From: an uncultured Sphingomonas sp.
GTDB taxonomy: Bacteria; Pseudomonadota; Alphaproteobacteria; Sphingomonadales; Sphingomonadaceae
Direction of reading: 5' to 3'
NCBI GenBank assembly: GCA_934555855.1
Contig: CAKTFL010000124.1
Span: forward strand, 1 to 6,786
DNA length: 6,786 nucleotides
Position 1 is the stretch's first letter. Each line of letters begins with the position of its first letter. The notes beneath the pieces were generated by a model that searched no databases, was not told where the DNA came from, and saw only the letters and a list, made by a program, of their open reading frames with translations. The position numbers were made by a program, and so were the translations under genes. This document shows, piece by piece, positions 1 through 6,188 of the stretch.

Positions 1-2
1 TG

Positions 3-407
3 TTCTATTGCAACCGGGCGGTGGTGCCGCTGATGCTGGAGGGTGGATACGGACGGATCGTCAACGTCGCCTCCGTTGCGGGCAAGGAAGGCAATCCCAA
101 TGCGTCCGCCTATTCGGCATCCAAGGCGGGGGTGATCGGTTTCACCAAGTCACTGGGCAAGGAACTGGCCGGCAGAGGTGGACCTGGGGGCGTGATAGCC
201 AATGCGCTGACCCCGGCGACCTTCGAAAGCCCGATCCTGGAGCAGCTGCCGCAGGCGCAGGTGGATTACATGCGCTCCAAGATCCCGATGGGGCGGCTGG
301 GCGAGGTGGATGAGTCTGCGGCGATGATCTGCTTCATGGCGTCGGAGGAGTGCAGCTTCACCACGGCCGCGACCTTTGATACGTCCGGGGGGCGGACCAC
401 TTTCTGA
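3..407 (+). CDS. SDR-family NAD(P)-dependent oxidoreductase, C-terminal part (probable 2-keto-3-deoxy-L-fuconate/L-rhamnonate dehydrogenase type)
   Basis: This is the C-terminal half (134 residues) of a classical short-chain dehydrogenase/reductase; the NAD(P)-binding N-terminus lies before the window. The catalytic Ser is seen in VNVASVAG, and the catalytic Tyr and Lys in SAYSASKAG. The C-terminal text [26 protein letters not shown] and [10 protein letters not shown] is what I recall from SDRs that oxidise 2-keto-3-deoxy sugar acids in non-phosphorylative L-fucose/L-rhamnose catabolism. That step gives a 2,4-diketo-3-deoxy acid, which a hydrolase then splits. The adjacent lactonase and RhaT genes fit this role. 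The last base of the stop is the first base of the next gene's start (TGATG), so the two are probably translationally coupled. An unusual Gly-Pro-Gly-Gly stretch interrupts ELAGRG...VIANALTP. The SDR family is certain; the substrate is inferred, and the sugar 1-dehydrogenase of the same pathway is the main alternative. Confidence 0.88.
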   Translation, partial: FYCNRAVVPLMLEGGYGRIVNVASVAGKEGNPNASAYSASKAGVIGFTKSLGKELAGRGGPGGVIANALTPATFESPILEQLPQAQVDYMRSKIPMGRLGEVDESAAMICFMASEECSFTTAATFDTSGGRTTF

Positions 408-1312
408 TGACGCCGGGCGGGGTCCCCTTTGTGGACGCGCATGTCCACCTGTGGAACCTGTCGCGGCTCCGCTACGCGTGGCTGACCCCGCCTTTCACGG
501 ACGGGGGGCCGAACGGAAACGTATCGACCATCGCCACCACCTACCTGCCCGCCGACTATGCGCGGGAGGCGGCCAACTGGCCGGTCGCAGCCTATGTGCA
601 TGTCGAGGCCGGTGCCGATCCCGCTCAGGCGCTGGAGGAAACCGCCTGGCTCGAGGACCTGGGGGACGGCCCCGCCGGCATCGTCGCCTTTGCCGCGCTG
701 GACCATCCGGACCTGAACGAGCTGCTCAGGGCACAGGTCACGCATGGTCGGGTGCGGGGCGTGCGTCACATAACCAACTGGCACCGCGACCCATGCCGGA
801 CCTACACACCCCGCGACGTGACGGGTGACGAAGACTGGCAGCGCGGCTTTGCGATGCTGGCGAACCACCTCCTGTCGTTTGATTGCCAGGCCTATCCCGG
901 CCAGTTCCCGCGCCTTGCCTCGCTGTTCGAGCGACATCCGAACATCCCCGTGATCGTGAACCATGCCGGTATGGGCGTGGGATCCGACAGGCAGGGTGTG
1001 GCCGAGTGGCGGGCCGGCATGACCGCCCTCGCCGCCCTGCGTCATGTCGCGGTCAAGGTTTCCGGCCTCGGCTTCGTCTGGCGGCCGATCGACCGGGCCG
1101 CAGCTATCGATCGCGTGCGCGAGACGCTCGAAATCTTCGGCGCGGACAGGGTCCTGGTCGCCAGCGATTTCCCGACCGACCGGCTGTTCGGCAGCTTCGA
1201 CGACATTCTAGGCCTGATTGCCGACGCAACTGCCGACCTGTCGGACGCCGACCGACGTGCCGTTTGGGGCCGCAACGCCGACCGCTTGTACCGCCTTGGC
1301 TTGAGCATCTGA
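407..1312 (+). CDS. Amidohydrolase-family protein (COG3618 type), probable L-rhamnono/L-fucono-lactonase
   Basis: This 301-residue protein is a full-length TIM-barrel metal-dependent hydrolase of the amidohydrolase_2/COG3618 type, close to the usual family size. The N-terminal metal-binding HxH is H12 and H14 in VDAHVHLW. A later metal-ligand candidate is H186 in VIVNHAG, and the conserved acidic residue near the end of the barrel is D254 in VASDFPTDRL. There is no signal peptide, so it acts in the cytoplasm. Members of this group open sugar 1,4- or 1,5-lactones to the acid (L-rhamnonate, L-fuconate or similar). Here it would act on the lactone made by a sugar 1-dehydrogenase before dehydration. 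The ATG overlaps the SDR stop and has only a weak G-rich stretch before it, so coupling from the upstream gene is likely. The family is clear from sequence; lactonase activity and the exact sugar are inferred from rhaT and the SDR beside it. A 2-pyrone-dicarboxylate-type lactonase is a less likely alternative. Confidence 0.88.
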   Translation: MTPGGVPFVDAHVHLWNLSRLRYAWLTPPFTDGGPNGNVSTIATTYLPADYAREAANWPVAAYVHVEAGADPAQALEETAWLEDLGDGPAGIVAFAALDHPDLNELLRAQVTHGRVRGVRHITNWHRDPCRTYTPRDVTGDEDWQRGFAMLANHLLSFDCQAYPGQFPRLASLFERHPNIPVIVNHAGMGVGSDRQGVAEWRAGMTALAALRHVAVKVSGLGFVWRPIDRAAAIDRVRETLEIFGADRVLVASDFPTDRLFGSFDDILGLIADATADLSDADRRAVWGRNADRLYRLGLSI

Positions 1313-1315
1313 GGA
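1311..1315 (+). promoter_or_regulatory. Shine-Dalgarno site for rhaT
   Basis: GAGGA lies 7 bases before a GTG codon at 1323 and overlaps the stop codon of the lactonase gene. It supports GTG 1323 as the rhaT start. The protein read from there lines up with the N-terminus of known RhaT proteins. Confidence 0.7.
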
Positions 1316-1322
1316 AGACGCC

Positions 1323-2471
1323 GTGATACCCAATCCGCTGACCGGGGTCGTCTTCCACTGGCTGGGCGGCCTCGCCTCTGCCAGCTTCTACGTGCCCTAT
1401 CGCGGCGTAAAGCGCTGGTCGTGGGAGATCTATTGGCTGACGGGCGGCATCGTATCCTGGCTTGTCGCGCCCTGGTTCTTCGCCAGCCTGCAAACGCGCG
1501 ACCTGCTGGGCGTACTGTCTGCCGCGCCGACCCCCGCGCTGGTCTGGCCGGTCGTGTTCGGGATGCTGTGGGGATTCGGCGGCCTCACCTATGGATTGAC
1601 CATGCGCTATCTCGGGCTGTCGCTCGGCATGGCGGTGGTGCTGGGGCTCTGCACCGTATTCGGCACACTGATCCCGCCCATTTTCCAGGGCGACTTCGCG
1701 TCCAAGCTGCTGGACACGGCGAGCGGCAACATCATCCTGCTCGGCCTCGCCATAACGCTTGCCGGCATCATCCTCGTGGCCTTGGCCGGCGCGGCCAAGG
1801 ATCGCGCGCTTTCCGCGGAAGAAAAGACGGCGGCCGTGGCGGAGTTCGATTTTAGCCGCGGTGTGTGGGTCGCGATCTTCTCGGGGATCATGTCCTCCTG
1901 CTTCGCCTTTGGATTAGCTGCGGGCGAGCCGATCAAGGCCCTGTCCGGGGCCGCTGGCACGGGCCCATTATGGACCGGGCTGCCGGTCCTGTGCCTGGTC
2001 ATGTTCGGCGGTCTGCTGACCAACGCGGCCTGGTGCGCGTACCTGATCGTGCGCAATCGCAGCGCGGGAGAGTGGTTCGGCCGTGTGGCGGCGGCCCCGA
2101 ACTCTCCGGCAGGCACCAGCACGCCGGCCGACCGCCCCGCCCCGTTCGAGCCCGCCTATCTCGGCGACGGCACGGTGGTGCCGGGTCGAGCCCCGCTCGC
2201 TCGCAACTTCCTGCTCTGTGCGGTCGCGGGCGCGGCCTGGTACTTCCAGTTCTTCTTCTACACCATGGGCGAAAGCCAGATGGGGCGCTTCGGCTTCTCC
2301 AGCTGGACGCTCCACATGGCTTCCATCATCATCTTCGGGACGCTTTGGGGCTTTGCGTTTCGCGAGTGGCGCGCGGCGGCACTGGGGGTGCGGGCGACCG
2401 TCTGGAGCGGCGTCGCGCTGCTGGTCGGGGCAACGGTGGTGATCGGCTATGGCAACATGCTGGGGGTCTGA
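1323..2471 (+). CDS. rhaT: L-rhamnose/proton symporter RhaT
   Basis: This 382-residue inner-membrane protein matches E. coli RhaT (344 residues), as I remember it, along most of its length. Shared landmarks include ASFYVPYRGVKRWSWE near residue 20, GGIVSWLVAPW, YGLTMRYLGLSLGMAV and the late WYFQFFFYTMGESQMG followed by SWTLHMAS. About ten hydrophobic segments are visible. RhaT imports L-rhamnose (and L-lyxose or L-mannose analogues) with protons. The start is GTG, chosen because of the GAGGA site 7 bases upstream and the N-terminal match. It sits 10 bases after the lactonase gene and 4 bases before the GH43 gene, so it is inside the operon. The oddity is a loop of about 50 residues (roughly 245-295), rich in Pro, Ala and Gly, between two membrane segments; it accounts for most of the extra length. 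The family is secure. L-rhamnose is the most likely substrate, but a related deoxyhexose cannot be excluded. Confidence 0.95.
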   Translation: MIPNPLTGVVFHWLGGLASASFYVPYRGVKRWSWEIYWLTGGIVSWLVAPWFFASLQTRDLLGVLSAAPTPALVWPVVFGMLWGFGGLTYGLTMRYLGLSLGMAVVLGLCTVFGTLIPPIFQGDFASKLLDTASGNIILLGLAITLAGIILVALAGAAKDRALSAEEKTAAVAEFDFSRGVWVAIFSGIMSSCFAFGLAAGEPIKALSGAAGTGPLWTGLPVLCLVMFGGLLTNAAWCAYLIVRNRSAGEWFGRVAAAPNSPAGTSTPADRPAPFEPAYLGDGTVVPGRAPLARNFLLCAVAGAAWYFQFFFYTMGESQMGRFGFSSWTLHMASIIIFGTLWGFAFREWRAAALGVRATVWSGVALLVGATVVIGYGNMLGV

Positions 2472-2475
2472 ATCG

Positions 2476-4059
2476 ATGCGAACACGCCTCCTTCTCGCCG
2501 CCTTATTAGTTGCCGGTTCCCCACCGGGCGCTGCTGCACCAAAGGCCACGACATACGCCAACCCGATCATCTTTGCGGATTATTCGGACCCCGACGTGAT
2601 CCGCGTCGGACGCGATTACTATCTCGTCTCGTCCTCCTTCCACCTGTCGCCGGGCATCCCGGTGCTGCACTCGCGTGACCTGGTGCATTGGCGGATCATC
2701 AGCCACGTCCTGCCCCGCCTGACGTTCGCGCCCGAATACGACATGCCGGGCCCGCACACGCTGAACGACACCATCTCCAAGCCGGTCGGCGGCACGCGCT
2801 ATGCGGGCGGAGTGTGGGCGCCTTCGATCCGGTTCCACAAGGGCCTGTTCTACGTCTATTGGGCAACGATCGACGAAGGCGTCTTCATGGCGACCACCAA
2901 GGACCCTGCCGGTTCCTGGAGCAAGCCGGTCAAGGTTGTCGACGAGCGTATGCTCGAGGACCCGTGCCCCTTCTGGGACGAGGACGGCACCGCCTGGCTG
3001 GTCCACAGCCGACACGGGGCCGGTCCCCTTGTCCTGCGCCGCATGAGCACGGATGGCCGCCACGTGCTCGACGCGGGCAAGGTGATCGTCGAGGACAAAG
3101 CGAGGCTGCCGATCCTGGAAGGGCCCAAGCTCTACAAGCGCAACGGCTGGTACTACATCCTGGCCCCCTTCGGCGGCGTGGAGAAGGGCGCGCAGGTGGC
3201 GCTCCGCTCCCGAAACATACAGGGCCCCTACGAACAGCGCGTCGTGCTGGCGCAGGGCGCTACCGCGCTCGAAGGCCCGCACCAGGGGGGCTGGGTGGAG
3301 ACGCCGTCCGGAGAGGGGTGGTTCATCCACTTCAACTCGACCGGTTCGTTCGGCCGGATCACCTACCTCGAACCGCTCCGCTGGGAGAAGGATTGGCCCG
3401 TGATTGGCGACCCCGTGCCCGGACGGACGTACGGCCAGCCGGTCGCGACGCACGCGATGCCGAACACGGGATCGCCACCGACCACCGACACCATCCAGAC
3501 TTCCGACGAGTTCTCCAGCTCCCGCCTGGGTTTGCAGTGGGCGTGGAACCACAATCCCGACGACCGGGCCTGGAGCCTGTCGGCACGGCCCGGCTTCATG
3601 CGGCTGACCGCGCTGCCCGCCGATCATCTGGTCACCGCCCGCAACACGCTGACCCAGATCCTGCATGGGCCATCCAGCCGGATCACCACGCGCCTGGAGG
3701 CAAGCCGGATGACGGACGGACAGCGCGCGGGTCTGACCCTGTTCGGCGTTCGCCCGAGCTGGATCGGCCTGGTGCGCGAGGGTGGCGTGACCCGCATCAC
3801 GCTGGCCAGCGAGGGACGGGAAACGCCCGGCCCCACCCTCACCGCCGCCATGGTCATCCTGTCGGCCGAGGTCACGCCCGACCAGCGCGTCCGCTATGCC
3901 TACAGCCTCGACGAGGGACGCAGCTTCGTGGGGTTGGGCAAACCGATCCAGCTCGCGCGCTTCTCCTGGTGGAAGGGGTCGCGACCGGCGCTGTTCACCT
4001 TCACGCGCGGACAGACGGGCGGCTTCGTGGATGTCGACTGGTTCCGGGTGACGCGATGA
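2476..4059 (+). CDS. Glycoside hydrolase family 43 protein with C-terminal beta-sandwich (beta-xylosidase/alpha-L-arabinofuranosidase type), exported
   Basis: This 527-residue enzyme has a Sec signal peptide (residues 1 to about 21, MRTRLLLAALLVAG, ending GAAA), a five-bladed GH43 propeller (about 27-335) and a C-terminal concanavalin-like beta-sandwich (about 344-527; GH43_C2/CBM91 type). The inverting triad is visible: base D38 in YSDPDVIRVG, pKa-tuning D162 in LEDPCPFWDEDG, and acid E215 in ILEGPKLY. The C-terminal module is typical: QWAWNHNPDDRAWSL, then YSLDEGRSFVGLG and the closing FVDVDWFRV. It should remove terminal xylose or arabinofuranose from oligosaccharides in the periplasm or outside the cell. 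ATG 2476 is preferred over the in-frame ATG at 2449 because the earlier start lies inside rhaT and would put nine polar residues before the signal peptide; a GGGGG stretch 9 bases before 2476 may serve as a weak ribosome site. Its stop overlaps the next start (ATGA). The specificity within GH43 is not resolved from sequence. Confidence 0.93.
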   Translation: MRTRLLLAALLVAGSPPGAAAPKATTYANPIIFADYSDPDVIRVGRDYYLVSSSFHLSPGIPVLHSRDLVHWRIISHVLPRLTFAPEYDMPGPHTLNDTISKPVGGTRYAGGVWAPSIRFHKGLFYVYWATIDEGVFMATTKDPAGSWSKPVKVVDERMLEDPCPFWDEDGTAWLVHSRHGAGPLVLRRMSTDGRHVLDAGKVIVEDKARLPILEGPKLYKRNGWYYILAPFGGVEKGAQVALRSRNIQGPYEQRVVLAQGATALEGPHQGGWVETPSGEGWFIHFNSTGSFGRITYLEPLRWEKDWPVIGDPVPGRTYGQPVATHAMPNTGSPPTTDTIQTSDEFSSSRLGLQWAWNHNPDDRAWSLSARPGFMRLTALPADHLVTARNTLTQILHGPSSRITTRLEASRMTDGQRAGLTLFGVRPSWIGLVREGGVTRITLASEGRETPGPTLTAAMVILSAEVTPDQRVRYAYSLDEGRSFVGLGKPIQLARFSWWKGSRPALFTFTRGQTGGFVDVDWFRVTR

Positions 4060-5648
4060 TCGACCGCCGCCTCTTCATCGCCGGATCGGCAGCGCTCGCC
4101 GCCTCGAGGCGTGCGCGGGCTGCACAACAGGCAAGCGAGCCGGCTACGGGCAGCGTCGCTTCCGATGCGCCCGAGTTCCGGACCGGCAACCCGCGCTGGC
4201 AGGGGGCTTACGACAAGGCGCTCGACGTGCTGGCCCGCAACGTCCGGATAATGCCCTACGTTACCAAGCCGATCCTGATCGAGGGGTCGGTGTATCGCGG
4301 CATCTGGCAGGAATGCGGCCCCCACGAAGCCCTGCTCTACCGCCACTGGCGGCCCGACGTCGCCGTGAACAGCCACATGACCTTCTTCGAGCTCCAGCGC
4401 GCCGATGGCCAGCTGCCGGCGAACAACAAGGAGACGGAAACCGGCTTCGGCCAGATCCAGATGGTGGTGCCGATTGCCGCCACCGCCTGGGAGCTGGCCC
4501 AGGCCACCGGCGACGAGGCGCTGCTGCGCGCCGCCTATGCGGCCTGTTCGCGATGGGACGAGTGGTTGGTGCGCTATCGCGACACGCTCGGCACCGGGCT
4601 GGTGGAGGGTTTCTGCACCTACGACACCGGCCACGACAACAGCCCGCGCTGGGCGGGGGTGCCGAACCAGTGCCCCAACAAGAACGCGAAGGAGCACCAT
4701 CCGATCGCGACGCTGCCCCGGCTCTGCCCGGACCTTTCCGCGACGGTACATGGCGGGCGCCGAGCGCTCGCGGCGATGGCGCGTGCGCTCGGCAGGGGAG
4801 CCGAGGCGGACAGGTGGGACGAGCGCGCGGATGCAATTCGCCGCACGATCCTGGCGCGCCTCTGGTCGGCAGGCGACGCCGCCTTCTATGACCGTGACCC
4901 GCAGGGGCGGTTCGTTCGCGTGCGCGGCGACGTGCTGACCCGCATGTGCGGCGAGCATGTGCCCGACCAGGGTATGTTCGACGCGATGTGGGACCACCAG
5001 CTGGGCGACCCGGCCGCCTTTTGGACACGCTTCCCCCTGCCCTCCATCGCCGCCAATGACCCGACTTTCGTGCGCCCCATCCCCGCTAACAGCTGGGGTG
5101 GCGCCTCGCAGGCGCTGACCGCGATGCGGGCGGGTCGGTGGTTCGACCATTACGGCCGCTCCGCCGAGTTCGGTCACATGATGACTCGCTGGTGCGAAGC
5201 GATCATGGCCGACATGACCTTCCGCCAGCAGATCGATCCGCAAACCGGCGTGTTCACCGGCGGCGAGGACCGGCCGGACTACTCGCCCTGCGCGCTGGTG
5301 ATGGTCGAGAACAGCTGGCGTCTGGTTGGCATGACGGAAGAGGGCGGCACCGTTCATTGGAACGTCCGTCCTCGGCACGCTGCCGCGCGGGAGACGGCGG
5401 TATCGCGGCGGGTCGGCGGTGGTCGCCGCGCGGCCATGCGCTACCAGGAGGACACGGCGGAACTCAGCCTCAACGGCCGCGTCATCGCGCGCGTTTCCGG
5501 TCATGCACGTCTTGTCACCGACGCCACGGGCCGTCCCGTAGGACTGGTCGGCATCGAGCCCCGGACGGAGCGGGTTACGGTCCAATTTCCGGACTCGTCG
5601 CCGCGCAACTTCCGTCTGCGGTCGAACAAGCATGTCCCGCTCGGCTGA
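4056..5648 (+). CDS. Tat-exported MGH1/GH63-like (alpha/alpha)6 glycoside hydrolase, substrate unknown
   Basis: This 530-residue protein starts with a twin-arginine signal (MIDRRLFIAG, hydrophobic stretch, Ala-Arg-Ala cleavage site near residue 22), so it is probably exported folded to the periplasm. Residues from about 45 to 430 look like an (alpha/alpha)6 toroid of the clan-G-like type (trehalase GH37, GH63, mannosylglycerate hydrolase MGH1). The best landmark is GLVEGFCTYDTGHDNSPRW, where D194 sits in the general-acid position of the DNSPRW motif. Later landmarks are IPANSWGGASQAL and IDPQTGVFTGGED; E404 is one possible base, but I cannot assign it with confidence. A beta-rich tail of about 97 residues (434-530, starting HWNVRP) closes the protein. 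The ATG overlaps the GH43 stop by four bases, so the two hydrolases are probably made together and act on the same glycan. The reaction and linkage are unknown; an unsaturated-glycan or rhamnoside-directed activity is possible from context only. Confidence 0.82.
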   Translation: MIDRRLFIAGSAALAASRRARAAQQASEPATGSVASDAPEFRTGNPRWQGAYDKALDVLARNVRIMPYVTKPILIEGSVYRGIWQECGPHEALLYRHWRPDVAVNSHMTFFELQRADGQLPANNKETETGFGQIQMVVPIAATAWELAQATGDEALLRAAYAACSRWDEWLVRYRDTLGTGLVEGFCTYDTGHDNSPRWAGVPNQCPNKNAKEHHPIATLPRLCPDLSATVHGGRRALAAMARALGRGAEADRWDERADAIRRTILARLWSAGDAAFYDRDPQGRFVRVRGDVLTRMCGEHVPDQGMFDAMWDHQLGDPAAFWTRFPLPSIAANDPTFVRPIPANSWGGASQALTAMRAGRWFDHYGRSAEFGHMMTRWCEAIMADMTFRQQIDPQTGVFTGGEDRPDYSPCALVMVENSWRLVGMTEEGGTVHWNVRPRHAAARETAVSRRVGGGRRAAMRYQEDTAELSLNGRVIARVSGHARLVTDATGRPVGLVGIEPRTERVTVQFPDSSPRNFRLRSNKHVPLG

Positions 5649-5661
5649 CCCCTCCGCCATC

Positions 5662-5703
5662 TGGCCGCACGGGCCGCTCAACTGCTCAGCAGCCCTGCGG
5701 CCA
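5662..5703 (+). terminator. Bulged hairpin after the operon, candidate terminator
   Basis: TGGCCGCA (5662-5669) pairs with TGCGGCCA (5696-5703), and GGGC (5671-5674) pairs with GCCC (5692-5695). This gives a 12-bp G+C-rich stem with one bulged C at 5670 and a 17-base loop. A smaller hairpin (CTGC/GCAG around TCA, 5682-5692) can form as an alternative. It begins 14 bases after the last stop codon of the operon. No T-tract follows, so it may be a weak or Rho-assisted terminator, or an mRNA 3'-end stabiliser. Confidence 0.45.
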
Positions 5704-5790
5704 CGAACCACAAGGTAACGTTCAGGTCATCTGGGCGGTTTCCAAGATCAGGCGCGGATTCATAATCCCTAGAAGACCGATCTAAGCATC
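5704..5790. other. Intergenic stretch with lower G+C, no gene recognised
   Basis: This stretch is visibly less G+C rich than the neighbouring genes and has stops in several frames. It contains a small perfect hairpin (GGATT/AATCC around CAT, 5756-5768). Its last bases (from 5766) begin a short frame that reads like the helix-turn-helix end of a regulator and continues to about 5831. I see no tRNA, no convincing promoter and no insertion-sequence end. Confidence 0.5.
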
Positions 5791-6174
5791 TTGGGATCAA
5801 CGTCGGTGCGGCCCGCTATCATTTCAGCAACGCTCGCGTGCCACCGAGCCACGAGCAACTCCTACGTCCCGGAGATCACTCCGTCGGCACCGTTCCGCGT
5901 GGCCGGCGACAGCCCGACCGGGCTGATGAACGAGATAGTCCCGCAGCTCGCGTTCGAGGGTGGGGCAGCCCACGAGACCGAGGGTCTGGACGCGTTCGAC
6001 CAGGATGTGCTCGCGGCGCTGGGCGACGCCGATATCGTCCGGCTCTGCCGGGCAGGCGGCATCGGACTGGCCAGCGTGGTCAGCGCGTCGTTCCCGCGGT
6101 TGGAGCGGCTCCCGACAGCTCACAATACTGCCTGCCCGACCACGATCGCCGCGATCACGGCTTTCCGCCGCTAA
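5791..6174 (+). pseudogene. Possible decayed SapC-like C-terminal remnant in a doubtful open frame
   Basis: A 127-codon frame runs from a TTG at 5791 to TAA at 6172-6174. No clear ribosome site precedes the TTG. Residues about 53-107 (5947-6111) have the rhythm of the end of SapC-family proteins: a beta strand, a Gly-Leu followed by a Phe-Asp turn, LAALGDADIVRL, then a hydrophobic helix ending SFPRLERL. Intact SapC proteins are about twice as long, and the first 50 residues here show no family match I recognise. In sphingomonads and Caulobacter, SapC genes often accompany TonB receptors and tryptophan-halogenase-like genes in glycan-use loci, which would fit the neighbourhood. The resemblance is from memory of the family pattern, not from an alignment. 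It could also be a small unrelated protein or a chance open frame in high-G+C DNA. Confidence 0.35.
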
Positions 6175-6188
6175 CTCCCCGATCCTCG

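Noticed and set aside
266..1045. 259-codon minus-strand open frame opposite the SDR and lactonase genes
   Set aside because: It covers two genes with clear catalytic motifs on the other strand and has no motif of its own.
2449..2475. Upstream ATG as the start of the GH43 gene
   Set aside because: It lies inside rhaT and adds nine residues before a good Sec signal peptide that begins exactly at ATG 2476.
2506..3666. 386-codon minus-strand open frame opposite GH43
   Set aside because: It is another antisense shadow: no family motifs and composition typical of the reverse complement of a high-G+C gene.
2688..4055. Long plus-strand open frame running through the GH43 gene into the start of the Tat-exported hydrolase
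   Set aside because: It is the +1/+2 shadow of GH43: Arg/Pro/Gly-rich text with no domain. Only the part from ATG 4056 onward has a signal peptide and family motifs.
3900..5711. 603-codon minus-strand open frame opposite the two glycoside hydrolases
   Set aside because: Long antisense frames are common opposite G/C-third-position genes. The translation is Arg/Ala/Gly-rich, has no recognisable motif, and the plus strand carries clear enzymes.
5751..5775. tRNA-like or attachment-site-like text around GGATTCATAATCC
   Set aside because: Only a 5-bp hairpin is present. There is no cloverleaf, no acceptor stem and no matching direct repeat elsewhere in the window.
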